Assembly (NCBI RefSeq): GCF_002743055.1
Contig: NZ_PDYM01000023.1
Location: 1-50,716, forward strand
Reading direction: 5' to 3'
DNA: 50,716 nt
From: Sporosarcina sp. P13
GTDB lineage: Bacteria > Bacillota > Bacilli > Bacillales_A > Planococcaceae
Below are positions 9,362 to 16,431 of this stretch, piece by piece. Under the pieces are notes generated by a model that was given only the letters and a program-made list of their open reading frames with translations, was not told where the DNA came from and ran no database searches. Numbering within the stretch: position 1 is the first letter of the stretch; every line of letters begins with the position of its first letter. The position numbers and the translations under genes are program-made.

Positions 9362-9514
9362 TTTCATTTGATGGGGATGGTGAAGATGAAGATGAAGATG
9401 GATACTATTCTCTTCTTGGAAGATGGCGAGATTGTCATGCATGGAACACATGAAGAACTGCTTGCTAAAAATGAAAGGTATCGGAAGTTATATGAGTTAG
9501 ATGAAGTATTTTGA
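9362..9514 (+). pseudogene. Remnant of an ABC-exporter ATP-binding protein (C-terminus only)
   Basis: The frame from 9362 to the TGA at 9514 encodes about 40 residues reading DTILFLEDGEIVMHGTHEEL and then LLAKNERYRKLYELDEVF. This is the typical end of an MsbA/LmrA-type exporter: the post-H-loop strand, the 'GTHEELL' turn and the terminal helix. Walker A, signature and Walker B motifs and the membrane domain are all absent, so it cannot be a working transporter. An ATG at 9386 without a proper ribosome site could start a peptide, but decay of a former gene explains it better. Six nucleotides GAAGAT/GATGAA are repeated at its left edge, a possible deletion scar. Confidence 0.75.
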
Positions 9515-9524
9515 TAAATACTAG

Positions 9525-9559
9525 AAAAAGGCTACGGATTCATCCCGTAGCCTTTTTTT
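9525..9559. terminator. Bidirectional terminator between lipoprotein region and coat island
   Basis: GGCTACGG (9530-9537) pairs with CCGTAGCC (9545-9552), flanked by A5 on the left and T7 on the right. It serves the plus-strand lipoprotein/remnant and the minus-strand SET gene. Confidence 0.9.
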
Positions 9560-9936
9560 CATGTGATAGGATCAAACCATAGAGGCGCTACATCGTCTGG
9601 ATCGCCATTATAGTTTATTGTTATTTCATCGCCTGGAGCTATTGTCTGGATTGCATAGAAGTCAATTGTTCGATTTTTACTATTTACTTCAAATCGGACA
9701 TTCGGTTGATAGGAATGATTAATTAGTGAACCATATCCAAGAGCGATTGCGGCTTTACTATAGTCTTCTCCCCAAATAAAGAAGTAATTACTCAAAATGG
9801 TCTTTTTTATATACTTACACTCTTTTTTCTCTATGATGATGACGGGTGACGCTTCAATTAGATCGTTGGATTGAATTTCTTTTTCGGCAAATACTCCCCT
9901 ATCATATTTTCCGGTATCTCGTACGCTTATTAACAA
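9559..9936 (-). CDS. SET-domain protein (putative lysine methyltransferase)
   Basis: This 125-residue protein consists of little but a SET domain. The N-terminal RGVFAEKEI motif lies at about residues 13-21, the knot motif INHSYQPNV at about 71-79 and the catalytic-site strand IAPGDEITINY at about 98-108. SET domains transfer methyl groups from S-adenosylmethionine to lysine. There are no pre- or post-SET Cys clusters, as is usual for short bacterial forms. The usual Gly before RG is Asp here. It starts with TTG behind AAAGGATGG. It lies 24 bp after cotH on the same strand and ends at the terminator, so it is probably the last gene of the coat transcript. Substrate is unknown; the Gly-Lys tails encoded upstream are candidates. 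Confidence 0.85.
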   Translation of the reverse strand: MLISVRDTGKYDRGVFAEKEIQSNDLIEASPVIIIEKKECKYIKKTILSNYFFIWGEDYSKAAIALGYGSLINHSYQPNVRFEVNSKNRTIDFYAIQTIAPGDEITINYNGDPDDVAPLWFDPIT

Positions 9937-9960
9937 TGAACCATCCTTTCGACACGTTCA

Positions 9961-11043
9961 TTATGGGGCTAGCAAATACTTTTTTAGATATTCGCTTCGA
10001 TCTTGTATGAATTGAAAGATTAACTCGGGTTCTTGATCAAATTGGTGAACCTTATTATTTATATAAGGATCAAGCAGGACGGATGGTCTAATTTTTTCTA
10101 CGATAGCATTCACTTTTTCTTCTATATGTTGCACAGTAAATAGAGTGTCTAATGTTTCTTCCAAAAGCAACCGGTATTGATTGCGAAAAGCGGGTATTCG
10201 CATCATTAAATAGCATAAATGATTTGAAATTTTACCTTCAGGTGGGACGTATTGGTGATGCATAATTCCACCGCTCACTTTTCTTCCCCATGTCGCATCA
10301 TAATCCCAAGGAATGATTTCGAATAAATCAGTTTCGTTATTTCTATACAATGCATAATTATGGGTGAATCCATCATTATTCATTGTGCACACAACTCCAA
10401 CCAACCACCGTAAATACGACTCAATATTCAAATGCTGTTCAAGTGCTTCAGGAAATTCTGGAAAGGGTGTCGTATTGATTAGTTGAATAAGTTTTACTAA
10501 TTCTTGATCACTATTCGCATCGCCAACTACGCGGTGATATCCTGACAGTAAGTTTTTTTTTGGACGTCTTTCATGTAATAAGGAGAAGTTAGCTTGACTG
10601 TTTACAGCATAATAAATAGAGCCCTTTGGCAATCCTCTATTTTGTAAAAACTTGCTGTCAACGGCTTCTAATTGTAAGTACACACCATTTCTCGCACCAT
10701 TTCTAAATAAATTCACATGTTTACTTTCCGGTGCTAAGACGCCCAACTCTTGAAAAAAGTCTAGTGATAGTTTGTTTCGTACCAACGATGGATCATTATA
10801 TTCAGCATTCATATGAATTTCTCGTGCCCCATGGAATGAAGATGGGTTGATAAATACTATATGATAAGAACGTTTTGGAAGCTTTCTTGTATACGAACCT
10901 CTATAAGCGATATCGAGATCGTATATGTGATTATTACATACTAAATCAGCTGGAACGGGATCGTTATTCCAAATATCGCTTTGCAGTTCAGTTAAATTTT
11001 CATCTGTAAATTGTAAATAATATGATGGAAGTCGATTGGGCAT
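9961..11043 (-). CDS. cotH: Spore coat protein kinase CotH
   Basis: The 360-residue product matches B. subtilis CotH along its whole length, for example 'GAREIHMNAEYNDPSLVRNK' and the active-site region DGFTHNYALYRN...IIPWDYDATWGR. The IPWDYDATWG Asp pair is the metal-binding catalytic element of CotH kinases, an atypical protein-kinase fold that phosphorylates Ser in coat proteins. It acts during coat assembly in the mother cell. An ATG at 11052 abuts the ribosome site AGAAGGG, so the ATG at 11043 with a 9-nt spacing is preferred. The gene lies 46 bp downstream of a Ser-rich gene and 24 bp upstream of the SET gene, probably one transcript. Confidence 0.95.
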   Translation of the reverse strand: MPNRLPSYYLQFTDENLTELQSDIWNNDPVPADLVCNNHIYDLDIAYRGSYTRKLPKRSYHIVFINPSSFHGAREIHMNAEYNDPSLVRNKLSLDFFQELGVLAPESKHVNLFRNGARNGVYLQLEAVDSKFLQNRGLPKGSIYYAVNSQANFSLLHERRPKKNLLSGYHRVVGDANSDQELVKLIQLINTTPFPEFPEALEQHLNIESYLRWLVGVVCTMNNDGFTHNYALYRNNETDLFEIIPWDYDATWGRKVSGGIMHHQYVPPEGKISNHLCYLMMRIPAFRNQYRLLLEETLDTLFTVQHIEEKVNAIVEKIRPSVLLDPYINNKVHQFDQEPELIFQFIQDRSEYLKKYLLAP

Positions 11044-11089
11044 AGATCTCATCCCTTCTATCTATTCAGCCAACTTCATTTCCGTTTCC

Positions 11090-11332
11090 TTAGCCCTTCC
11101 CTTTGCCTTTCCCTTTGCCTTTACCATTATTACCAGATTTGCTAGAAGAGCTGGAGCTACTGGAGCTACCAGATCCGCTTGAGGTACAGGAGCTACTAGA
11201 ACTACTAGAACTACTAGAACTACTGGAACTACTAGAGCTACTATGTCCTGAACCGTTTGAACGACTCGTGCAATGATTCTCCATACTTGTTTCTTCGCTT
11301 GATGATGAATACCTTCGTTTTCTTCTCACCAA
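11090..11332 (-). CDS. Ser-rich coat-type protein with Gly-Lys tail (copy 1)
   Basis: This 80-residue protein is roughly half serine. It has a basic start (MVRRKRRY), a short mixed segment ending SRSNGSGH, an uninterrupted run of about 18 Ser, a CTSSGSG turn, nine more Ser, then GNN and five Gly-Lys pairs. It is low-complexity and certainly disordered. Next to CotH it is the obvious phospho-acceptor, comparable in role to CotG or the Ser-rich tail of CotB, although the sequences are not alike. It starts with TTG; AAGGGTGG is placed identically in the second copy, which supports that start. It is paralogous to the gene at 11487-11735. Function is inferred from composition and location. Confidence 0.8.
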   Translation of the reverse strand: MVRRKRRYSSSSEETSMENHCTSRSNGSGHSSSSSSSSSSSSSSSSSSCTSSGSGSSSSSSSSSKSGNNGKGKGKGKGKG

Positions 11333-11361
11333 TTTAATTCCACCCTTCGTAGGTTATTCCC

Positions 11362-11390
11362 CATTCTATGCAATAAAGAAGGAAATGTGC
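11362..11390 (-). promoter_or_regulatory. Candidate sigma-K-type promoter, copy 1
   Basis: On the minus strand GCACA (11390-11386) and GCATAGAATG (11371-11362) resemble the sigma-K elements (AC at -35 and CATAnnnTA at -10) with about 16 bp between. The last -10 base differs. The pair is conserved in the duplicate at 11764-11794. Late mother-cell expression would fit coat genes. Confidence 0.4.
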
Positions 11391-11408
11391 TAGAAACAAT
11401 CTCCTCAA

Positions 11409-11450
11409 TTATAAATAATAAGTTGGAAGTCGATAGGGCATAGATCTCAT
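11409..11450 (-). pseudogene. Duplicated 5' end of cotH (13 codons, then stop)
   Basis: Between the two Ser-rich genes lies a second copy of the first 13 codons of the cotH frame, reading MRSMPYRLPTYYL followed by TAA, against MRSMPNRLPSYYL in cotH. The ribosome site has decayed. It shows that the duplicated block once contained a Ser-rich gene plus at least the start of cotH. Confidence 0.85.
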
Positions 11451-11486
11451 CCATACTATTATTCAGCCAACTTCATTTCCGTTTTC

Positions 11487-11735
11487 TTAGCCCTTCCCTT
11501 TGCCTTTACCTTTACCTTTACCTTTACCATTATTGCCAGATCTGCTAGAAGAGCAGGAGCTACTGGAGCTGCCAGATCCGCTTGAGGTACAGGAGCTACT
11601 GGAGCTGCCAGATCCGCTTGAGGTACAGGAGCTACTAGAGCTACTATGTCCTGAACCGTTTGAACGACTCGTGCAATGATTCTCCATACTTGTTTCTTCG
11701 CTTGATGATGAATACCTTCGTTTTCTTCTTGCCAA
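11487..11735 (-). CDS. Ser-rich coat-type protein with Gly-Lys tail (copy 2)
   Basis: This is an 82-residue paralogue of copy 1. The first 30 residues are almost identical (MARRKRRY... SRSNGSGH). The Ser region is built from repeats of SSSSSCTSSGSG, so it has three regularly spaced Cys where copy 1 has a long pure Ser run. It ends with GNN and six Gly-Lys pairs. The Cys residues could allow disulphide cross-linking in the coat. It starts with TTG behind AAGGGTGG. It is the first gene of the minus-strand run and diverges from the CotB-like gene. A larger overlapping frame on the same strand is a shadow. The role as a CotH substrate is inferred. Confidence 0.8.
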   Translation of the reverse strand: MARRKRRYSSSSEETSMENHCTSRSNGSGHSSSSSSCTSSGSGSSSSSCTSSGSGSSSSSCSSSRSGNNGKGKGKGKGKGKG

Positions 11736-11763
11736 TTTAATTCCACCCTTCGTAGGTTATGCC

Positions 11764-11794
11764 TCATTCTATGCAATTGAAAAGGAATTGTGTT
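11764..11794 (-). promoter_or_regulatory. Candidate sigma-K-type promoter, copy 2
   Basis: AACACA (11794-11789) and GCATAGAATG (11773-11764) on the minus strand repeat the arrangement seen before copy 1. A CATAACCTA closer to the start, only in this copy, is an alternative -10 that fits CATAnnnTA exactly. Confidence 0.4.
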
Positions 11795-11943
11795 AGAAAC
11801 AAAAATTCTTAATAGAAGTGAACGATGAATGTAGCTATGTGGTAAGAAAACTAAACTGTAACTCGAACTGGGCGAATGACCATCCCCAACTAAGCCTAGG
11901 ATACATATAGATAATAGGACACCAAAAAAGGAGGCTACAAAAA

Positions 11944-12426
11944 TTGAATAAAGAAATGTTAAGCTCATTAGTAGGGAAGGTAATAAAGGTAGATCGTGGG
12001 GGACCAGAGTCCCGAATTGGAAAGTTATTGTCGGGAAATGAACAGTATCTTACATTATTAACAGAAGACGATGGAATTGTTTATTATAAGACGCATCACA
12101 TCAAAAGCATTACAGATAATTCGAAAAATGAAATGTCCATTGATGTAGAATTACCAATAGATTTCAAATTGATTGAGGAAGCGGATTTTCCAGGTGTATT
12201 GAAAACGCTTGAATATCAATGGGTGAAAATTAATCGTGGTGGACCTGAGACTTTAGAAGGTGTCGTAAAAGCCGTAACAAATGACTTTGTTGAGATTGTT
12301 TATAATGAAGAAGTCATTCGACTATCAATGTTTCATATCCGAAATGTTAGTCATGGAGTAAAATTTGAAAGTGCAAAAGCGAAAGATGTGCAAGAAGAAT
12401 CTAAAGATAATAAGAAAAAAGAATAA
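11944..12426 (+). CDS. CotB-like spore coat protein lacking the Ser-rich tail
   Basis: This 160-residue protein is clearly related to the N-terminal part of B. subtilis CotB. It has two copies of the CotB module, VDRGGPESRIGKL (about residues 17-29) with YYKTHHIKSIT after it, and INRGGPETLEGVV (about 97-109) with FHIRNVS after it. B. subtilis CotB has about 380 residues, three such modules and a long Ser/Lys/Arg-rich tail. This protein has two modules and ends in a short Lys/Glu tail. It starts with TTG after AAAAAAGGAGG (11924-11934). It probably belongs to the coat and would be a scaffold rather than a main phosphorylation target. A hairpin separates it from the next gene. Confidence 0.85.
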   Translation: MNKEMLSSLVGKVIKVDRGGPESRIGKLLSGNEQYLTLLTEDDGIVYYKTHHIKSITDNSKNEMSIDVELPIDFKLIEEADFPGVLKTLEYQWVKINRGGPETLEGVVKAVTNDFVEIVYNEEVIRLSMFHIRNVSHGVKFESAKAKDVQEESKDNKKKE

Positions 12427-12431
12427 ATATA

Positions 12432-12468
12432 ATGGTCATCACTTCTTTTAGAAGCGATGACCATTTTA
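12432..12468 (+). terminator. Hairpin between the two CotB-domain genes
   Basis: A 15-bp stem (12432-12446 with 12450-12464, one mismatch) is followed by a short TTTTATA tail and, two bases later, the ribosome site of the next gene. It is probably a partial terminator. Confidence 0.65.
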
Positions 12469-12485
12469 TAAAGGAGGTGTGTTGA

Positions 12486-14864
12486 TTGAATACTAATAAT
12501 TTTGGAAAAAATTGTCGCAACTTGCAAGGATATAAGATAAGCGTGTTACTTTCATCTGATGAACCGATAGAAGGAATACTTATCAGCTTGCATCAGGATT
12601 ATATTCTTTTGAAAGTTGATGAATTCGTTCTATATATAATGTTACCATCGATTGTATCGATTACTAAAAATACCAAAGAGATGCGTGTAACCCCTGAGGT
12701 TGAATGTTATCGTTCTCCTCAATTTTTTTCTAATGTATTGCTAGACCTGCATGACAAATGGGTGACGTTAAATGAATTTAGTGAACAGCCGGTACATGGA
12801 GTCCTTAGTGAAGTTAAAGAATCGTATGTTCTATTGATTGATAAAGAGGAGCTATTAATAATACCTATTACTTCCATTCAAACATTGCGAATAGGAAGTG
12901 TTCAATTAGAAGAACCAATGAAGTCACAAATAGAACAATCGAATGAAACTGTTTTATTGGCGAAGGATAAAGAGTATTCTAGAAGTGAAGTTCTATCAAA
13001 TGTTTCAGAAATAAAGCAGGTAAAAGATGAACTACCTATGGCTATAGAAGTAGAGATAAAAGAAAAAAATGATGAAGTAGAAAAAGTAATCGATGAACCT
13101 AATCAAAAATCGAGCATCGAGACCGAAAAATCTCATAAGCCACCAAGTACTAATGATATACTTTCCGAAATTGGGGCTATTGATGAAGAAAAACATATAG
13201 AAACCGTAAGTGGAAATAATATTTCGGATGAAGAAAAACAAGAACTCCCTATAAACGAGAAGAACGTATTAAATAACGCTACATTTGTTTCAGAAATTAA
13301 GGCACTAATAGATGAATTACCCTTTTCAAAAGATGTAGAGATAAAAGAAAAAAATGATGAAGTAGAAAAAGTAATCGATGAACCTAGTCCAAAATCGAAC
13401 ATAGAGACGGAAAACACTTATAAGCCACTAAGTGCTAATGAAAAATACTCCGAATTCGGATCTATTGATGAAGAAAAACAGAATGAGACTGTAAATGAAA
13501 ATGATATGTTGGTAGAAGAAAAAAAGGATCATCCTATAAAAGGGATTAACGTATTAAATAACGATCCATTCATTTCAGAAATAAAGCAGGTGGAAGATGA
13601 ACTACTCGTTGCTAAAGAAGTAGAGCTAGAAGCCAAAAATGATGAAGTAGAAAAAGTAATTGATGAACCTAACCAAAAATCGAGCATAGAGACTGAAAAC
13701 ACTCATAAGCCACTAAGTACTAATGATAAATACTCCAAATTCGGATCTATTGATGAAGAAAAACAGAATGAGACTGTAAATGAAAATGATATGTTGGTGG
13801 AAGAAAAAAAGGATCATCCTATAAAAGAGATTAACGTATTAAATAACGCTCCATTTATTTCAGAAATAAAGCAGGTGGAAGATGAACTACCCGTTGCTAA
13901 AGAAGTAGAGTTAGTAGCCAAAAATGATAAAGTAGAAAAAGTAATTGATGAACCTAACCAAAAATCGAGCATAGAGACTGAAAACACTCATAAAACACTA
14001 AGTACTAATGAAAAATACTCCAAATTCGGAGCTATTGAGGAAGAAAAACAGAATGAGACTGTAAATGAAAATGATATGTTGGTAGAAGAACAAAAGGAAC
14101 ACCCTATAAAAGGGATTAATGTATTAAATAATGCTCCATTTATTTCAGAAATAAAGCAGGTGGAAGATGAACTACCCGTTGCTATAGAAGTAGAAATGAA
14201 AGCAAAAATTGAAGAAGTAGAAAAAGTAGTCGATGAACCTAATCCAAAATCGAACATCAAGACTGAAAACACTGATACGCCACTAAGTACTAGTGATAAA
14301 CTTTGTAAATTTGAGGCTATTGAAGACGAAAAACATAACGAGACTATAAGTGAAAGAGATGTATTGGTAGAAGAAAAAATGGAACTTCCCATAAATGAGA
14401 TTAGAGTATTAAATAACGCTTCATTTAAAGAGTTAATGGGGAAGATGAATGAGGACCGGAATCAGGACATCGAATTGGTAGAAGATGAAGAAGAAATTGT
14501 ACATTTCAACACGGAAAATCGGCCAACTACCGGAATGAAAAACGAAAAAGTCTTGCCGTGTGTCGACTGTTTGCAAAATCCCGGCGGAGGCAACTCACAA
14601 AATGACTCGAAACATCTTATGCCACGACAAGAAAAAGAAGGCTTGGAAACGCTTGGCACGACACATGCAAAAATGAGACCTGAAGAACAAAATGCTATGT
14701 TAGAAAAACAATATCATGCATTGATGAAGCATGCAGCGAAGAATTCAAGTTCGTCTAATGGTATCTATGATAAGGGTTCAGTCGAAAGAATTGCAACAGA
14801 GAAACAGTATACTTCACTATTAAAGCATGCTGCAGACATGCACCATCATATTCTACACAAATAA
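12486..14864 (+). CDS. Large CotB-domain protein with five 95-residue repeats
   Basis: This is a 792-residue acidic protein. Residues about 10-140 contain two CotB-type modules; the second (KWVTLNEF...VHGVLSEVKESYVLL) aligns with CotB's last module but lacks the RGGPE motif. Residues 173-647 are five perfect-length 95-residue repeats rich in Glu, Lys and Asn, each with VEKVIDEP and INVLNN-type segments. The C-terminal 145 residues include a Cys-containing stretch (LPCVDCLQNPGGG) and two related QYHALMKHAA / QYTSLLKHAA helices before a His-rich end. There is no signal peptide or membrane segment. The TTG start follows AAAGGAGGTG (12470-12479). It is presumably a coat or interspace structural protein; I know no full-length relative. 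Confidence 0.8.
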   Translation: MNTNNFGKNCRNLQGYKISVLLSSDEPIEGILISLHQDYILLKVDEFVLYIMLPSIVSITKNTKEMRVTPEVECYRSPQFFSNVLLDLHDKWVTLNEFSEQPVHGVLSEVKESYVLLIDKEELLIIPITSIQTLRIGSVQLEEPMKSQIEQSNETVLLAKDKEYSRSEVLSNVSEIKQVKDELPMAIEVEIKEKNDEVEKVIDEPNQKSSIETEKSHKPPSTNDILSEIGAIDEEKHIETVSGNNISDEEKQELPINEKNVLNNATFVSEIKALIDELPFSKDVEIKEKNDEVEKVIDEPSPKSNIETENTYKPLSANEKYSEFGSIDEEKQNETVNENDMLVEEKKDHPIKGINVLNNDPFISEIKQVEDELLVAKEVELEAKNDEVEKVIDEPNQKSSIETENTHKPLSTNDKYSKFGSIDEEKQNETVNENDMLVEEKKDHPIKEINVLNNAPFISEIKQVEDELPVAKEVELVAKNDKVEKVIDEPNQKSSIETENTHKTLSTNEKYSKFGAIEEEKQNETVNENDMLVEEQKEHPIKGINVLNNAPFISEIKQVEDELPVAIEVEMKAKIEEVEKVVDEPNPKSNIKTENTDTPLSTSDKLCKFEAIEDEKHNETISERDVLVEEKMELPINEIRVLNNASFKELMGKMNEDRNQDIELVEDEEEIVHFNTENRPTTGMKNEKVLPCVDCLQNPGGGNSQNDSKHLMPRQEKEGLETLGTTHAKMRPEEQNAMLEKQYHALMKHAAKNSSSSNGIYDKGSVERIATEKQYTSLLKHAADMHHHILHK
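13002..14426 (+). repeat. Five tandem 285-bp coding repeats
   Basis: Copies start at 13002, 13287, 13572, 13857 and 14142. The spacing, measured at the GTAGAAAAAGTA motif (13077, 13362, 13647, 13932, 14217), is exactly 285 bp each time. Copies 3 and 4 are nearly identical, while copies 1 and 5 are the most diverged. Confidence 0.95.
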
Positions 14865-14865
14865 G

Positions 14866-14906
14866 AAAACGCTGAACCTCCCAATTGGAAGGTTCAGCGT
14901 TTTTTT
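14866..14906 (+). terminator. Terminator of the repeat-protein gene
   Basis: AAAACGCTGAACCT (14866-14879) pairs with AGGTTCAGCGTTTT (14890-14903), followed by more T. It closes the coat island on the right. Confidence 0.92.
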
Positions 14907-15028
14907 GACTATATGTAAATTTACTTGAATTATGGACTAACGACTCTACGAGGGCTTCATTGTCTGAATATACATAGTAAGACAAGTTAGAAAGTGCAAA
15001 AAGAAAATAGGAAAGGAGAATAGACAGA

Positions 15029-16381
15029 ATGACTTTTCAAATCATCTTTACCTGTATAGTATTTTTATCAACTATGCTCGTGATTTTTTGGCGACCGAAA
15101 GGGATCAATGAAGCATGGCCAGCCGCTGTCGGGGCAGTTCTTATAATCGTTACAGGAATTGTTTCAAGAGTCGATTTACTAGATATTTTCGACAAAATTG
15201 GAGGAGCCTCGGTAACGATTATTTCGACGATTGTGATGGCGGTCATATTGGAAAGCTTTGGTTTTTTTCACTGGGCTGCGATTAAGCTTGCCGCATTTTC
15301 AAAGCAATCAGGCTATCGACTATATTGGAATATTCAGTTACTATGTTTTCTGATGACATTACTCTTTAACAATGATGGCAGTATTTTAATTACTACACCT
15401 ATACTACTGTTACTGTTAAAAAATTTACAGCTGAAAACAGAACAACAAATTCCTTATTTACTGAGTGGTGCATTAATCGCAACAGCGTCAAGTGCCCCAA
15501 TTGGTGTTAGTAATATTGTGAATTTAATCGCATTGAAGATCGTTGATATGTCCCTTTGGATGCATACAGCCATGATGTTTGTTCCGGCCACCATTGGCTT
15601 GATCTTCATGTCGACCCTTATGTTCTACGTTGTTCGTAAAAAGTTGCCTCAAACTCTTCCAGATATAGTCTCTATAGAGAATGTATTCGAAAAAAAGTTT
15701 TTTAAAAAGTTACAACGAAAAAAAATATTTAATAATGAAAAAACACGCACCATATTTATGCTGAAAATCTTGTTCTTTGTTTTCTTTATGCGATGTATGT
15801 TGTTTGTTGCATCGTATATTAACGTCCCCGTAGAAATCGTTGCCGTCCTAGGATCTGTAGCATTGCTCATTTGGCGTTGGATTCAATTAGGAATATCTCC
15901 GTGGGATATCTTACGAAAAACACCTTGGAATATACTTGTGTTCGCTTTCTCTATGTATGTCATCATCTACGGACTGCATAATGTCGGGCTGACTGAATTA
16001 CTAGTTAGCTGGAGCGAACCCATTGTCAATCAAGGGTTACTATCAGCAAGTCTTTTAATGGGGGGTGTGGTTTCCCTTTTATCCAATATATTCAATAACC
16101 ATCCTGCGTTGATGATTGGAACGATTACGCTGACTGAAATGGGAATTGATCCGATTACATTAAAGACCATATATTTAGCCAATATTATAGGAAGTGATAT
16201 AGGTTCATTATTATTGCCAATCGGAACGCTCGCTTCACTCATTTGGTTCCACATTTTGCGTAAACACCGAATTGAAATCACGTGGAGAGACTATATGAAT
16301 GTTTCATTCAAAGTGATTCCACTCACAACCTTAGTGACTTTAATTCTATTGTATTTTTGGATACAGTTAGTGTTTAACTAA
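15029..16381 (+). CDS. ArsB/NhaD-type transporter (arsenical pump family permease)
   Basis: This 450-residue protein has about 11-12 membrane segments and belongs to the ion-transporter superfamily that includes ArsB and NhaD. Conserved re-entrant motifs are present in both halves: NNDGSILITTPILL (about 114-127) and SNIFNNHPALMIG (about 350-362). ArsB exports arsenite or antimonite; related B. subtilis YdfA is annotated that way. No arsR, arsC or arsD flanks it, so the substrate is unproven and a metabolite or Na+ role is possible. GGAAAGGAG at 15011-15019 is the ribosome site. Confidence 0.8.
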   Translation: MTFQIIFTCIVFLSTMLVIFWRPKGINEAWPAAVGAVLIIVTGIVSRVDLLDIFDKIGGASVTIISTIVMAVILESFGFFHWAAIKLAAFSKQSGYRLYWNIQLLCFLMTLLFNNDGSILITTPILLLLLKNLQLKTEQQIPYLLSGALIATASSAPIGVSNIVNLIALKIVDMSLWMHTAMMFVPATIGLIFMSTLMFYVVRKKLPQTLPDIVSIENVFEKKFFKKLQRKKIFNNEKTRTIFMLKILFFVFFMRCMLFVASYINVPVEIVAVLGSVALLIWRWIQLGISPWDILRKTPWNILVFAFSMYVIIYGLHNVGLTELLVSWSEPIVNQGLLSASLLMGGVVSLLSNIFNNHPALMIGTITLTEMGIDPITLKTIYLANIIGSDIGSLLLPIGTLASLIWFHILRKHRIEITWRDYMNVSFKVIPLTTLVTLILLYFWIQLVFN

Positions 16382-16431
16382 ATAAAATGTGATTTGTATT
16401 CAGTATGAATCAGTAGCCAAAAGATTTCATA

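Larger units (their letters stand above)
11018..11796 (-). repeat. Tandem duplication of a Ser-rich gene block
   Basis: Two direct copies lie about 397-403 bp apart: about 11018-11393 and about 11408-11796. Each contains, in minus-strand order, the candidate promoter, the TTG-started Ser-rich gene, a roughly 40-nt spacer and the beginning of cotH. The copies differ mainly in the number of Ser codons and Gly-Lys codons. Confidence 0.85.

Noticed and set aside
11459..11968. 169-codon frame overlapping Ser-rich copy 2 on the same strand
   Set aside because: It runs out of phase through the repetitive Ser/Gly-Lys codons and into the CotB-like gene start; its Ala/Pro and Val/Lys repeats are frame-shifted readings of the real gene.
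13032..14392. Antisense frames opposite the 95-residue repeats
   Set aside because: They recur with the repeat period and have no ribosome sites; they are shadows of the repeat codons.
423..15000. Shared 14-mer TTAGAAAGTGCAAA upstream of two genes (423-436 and 14987-15000)
   Set aside because: In a 50-kb AT-rich window several 14-bp matches are expected by chance, and the flanks do not align.
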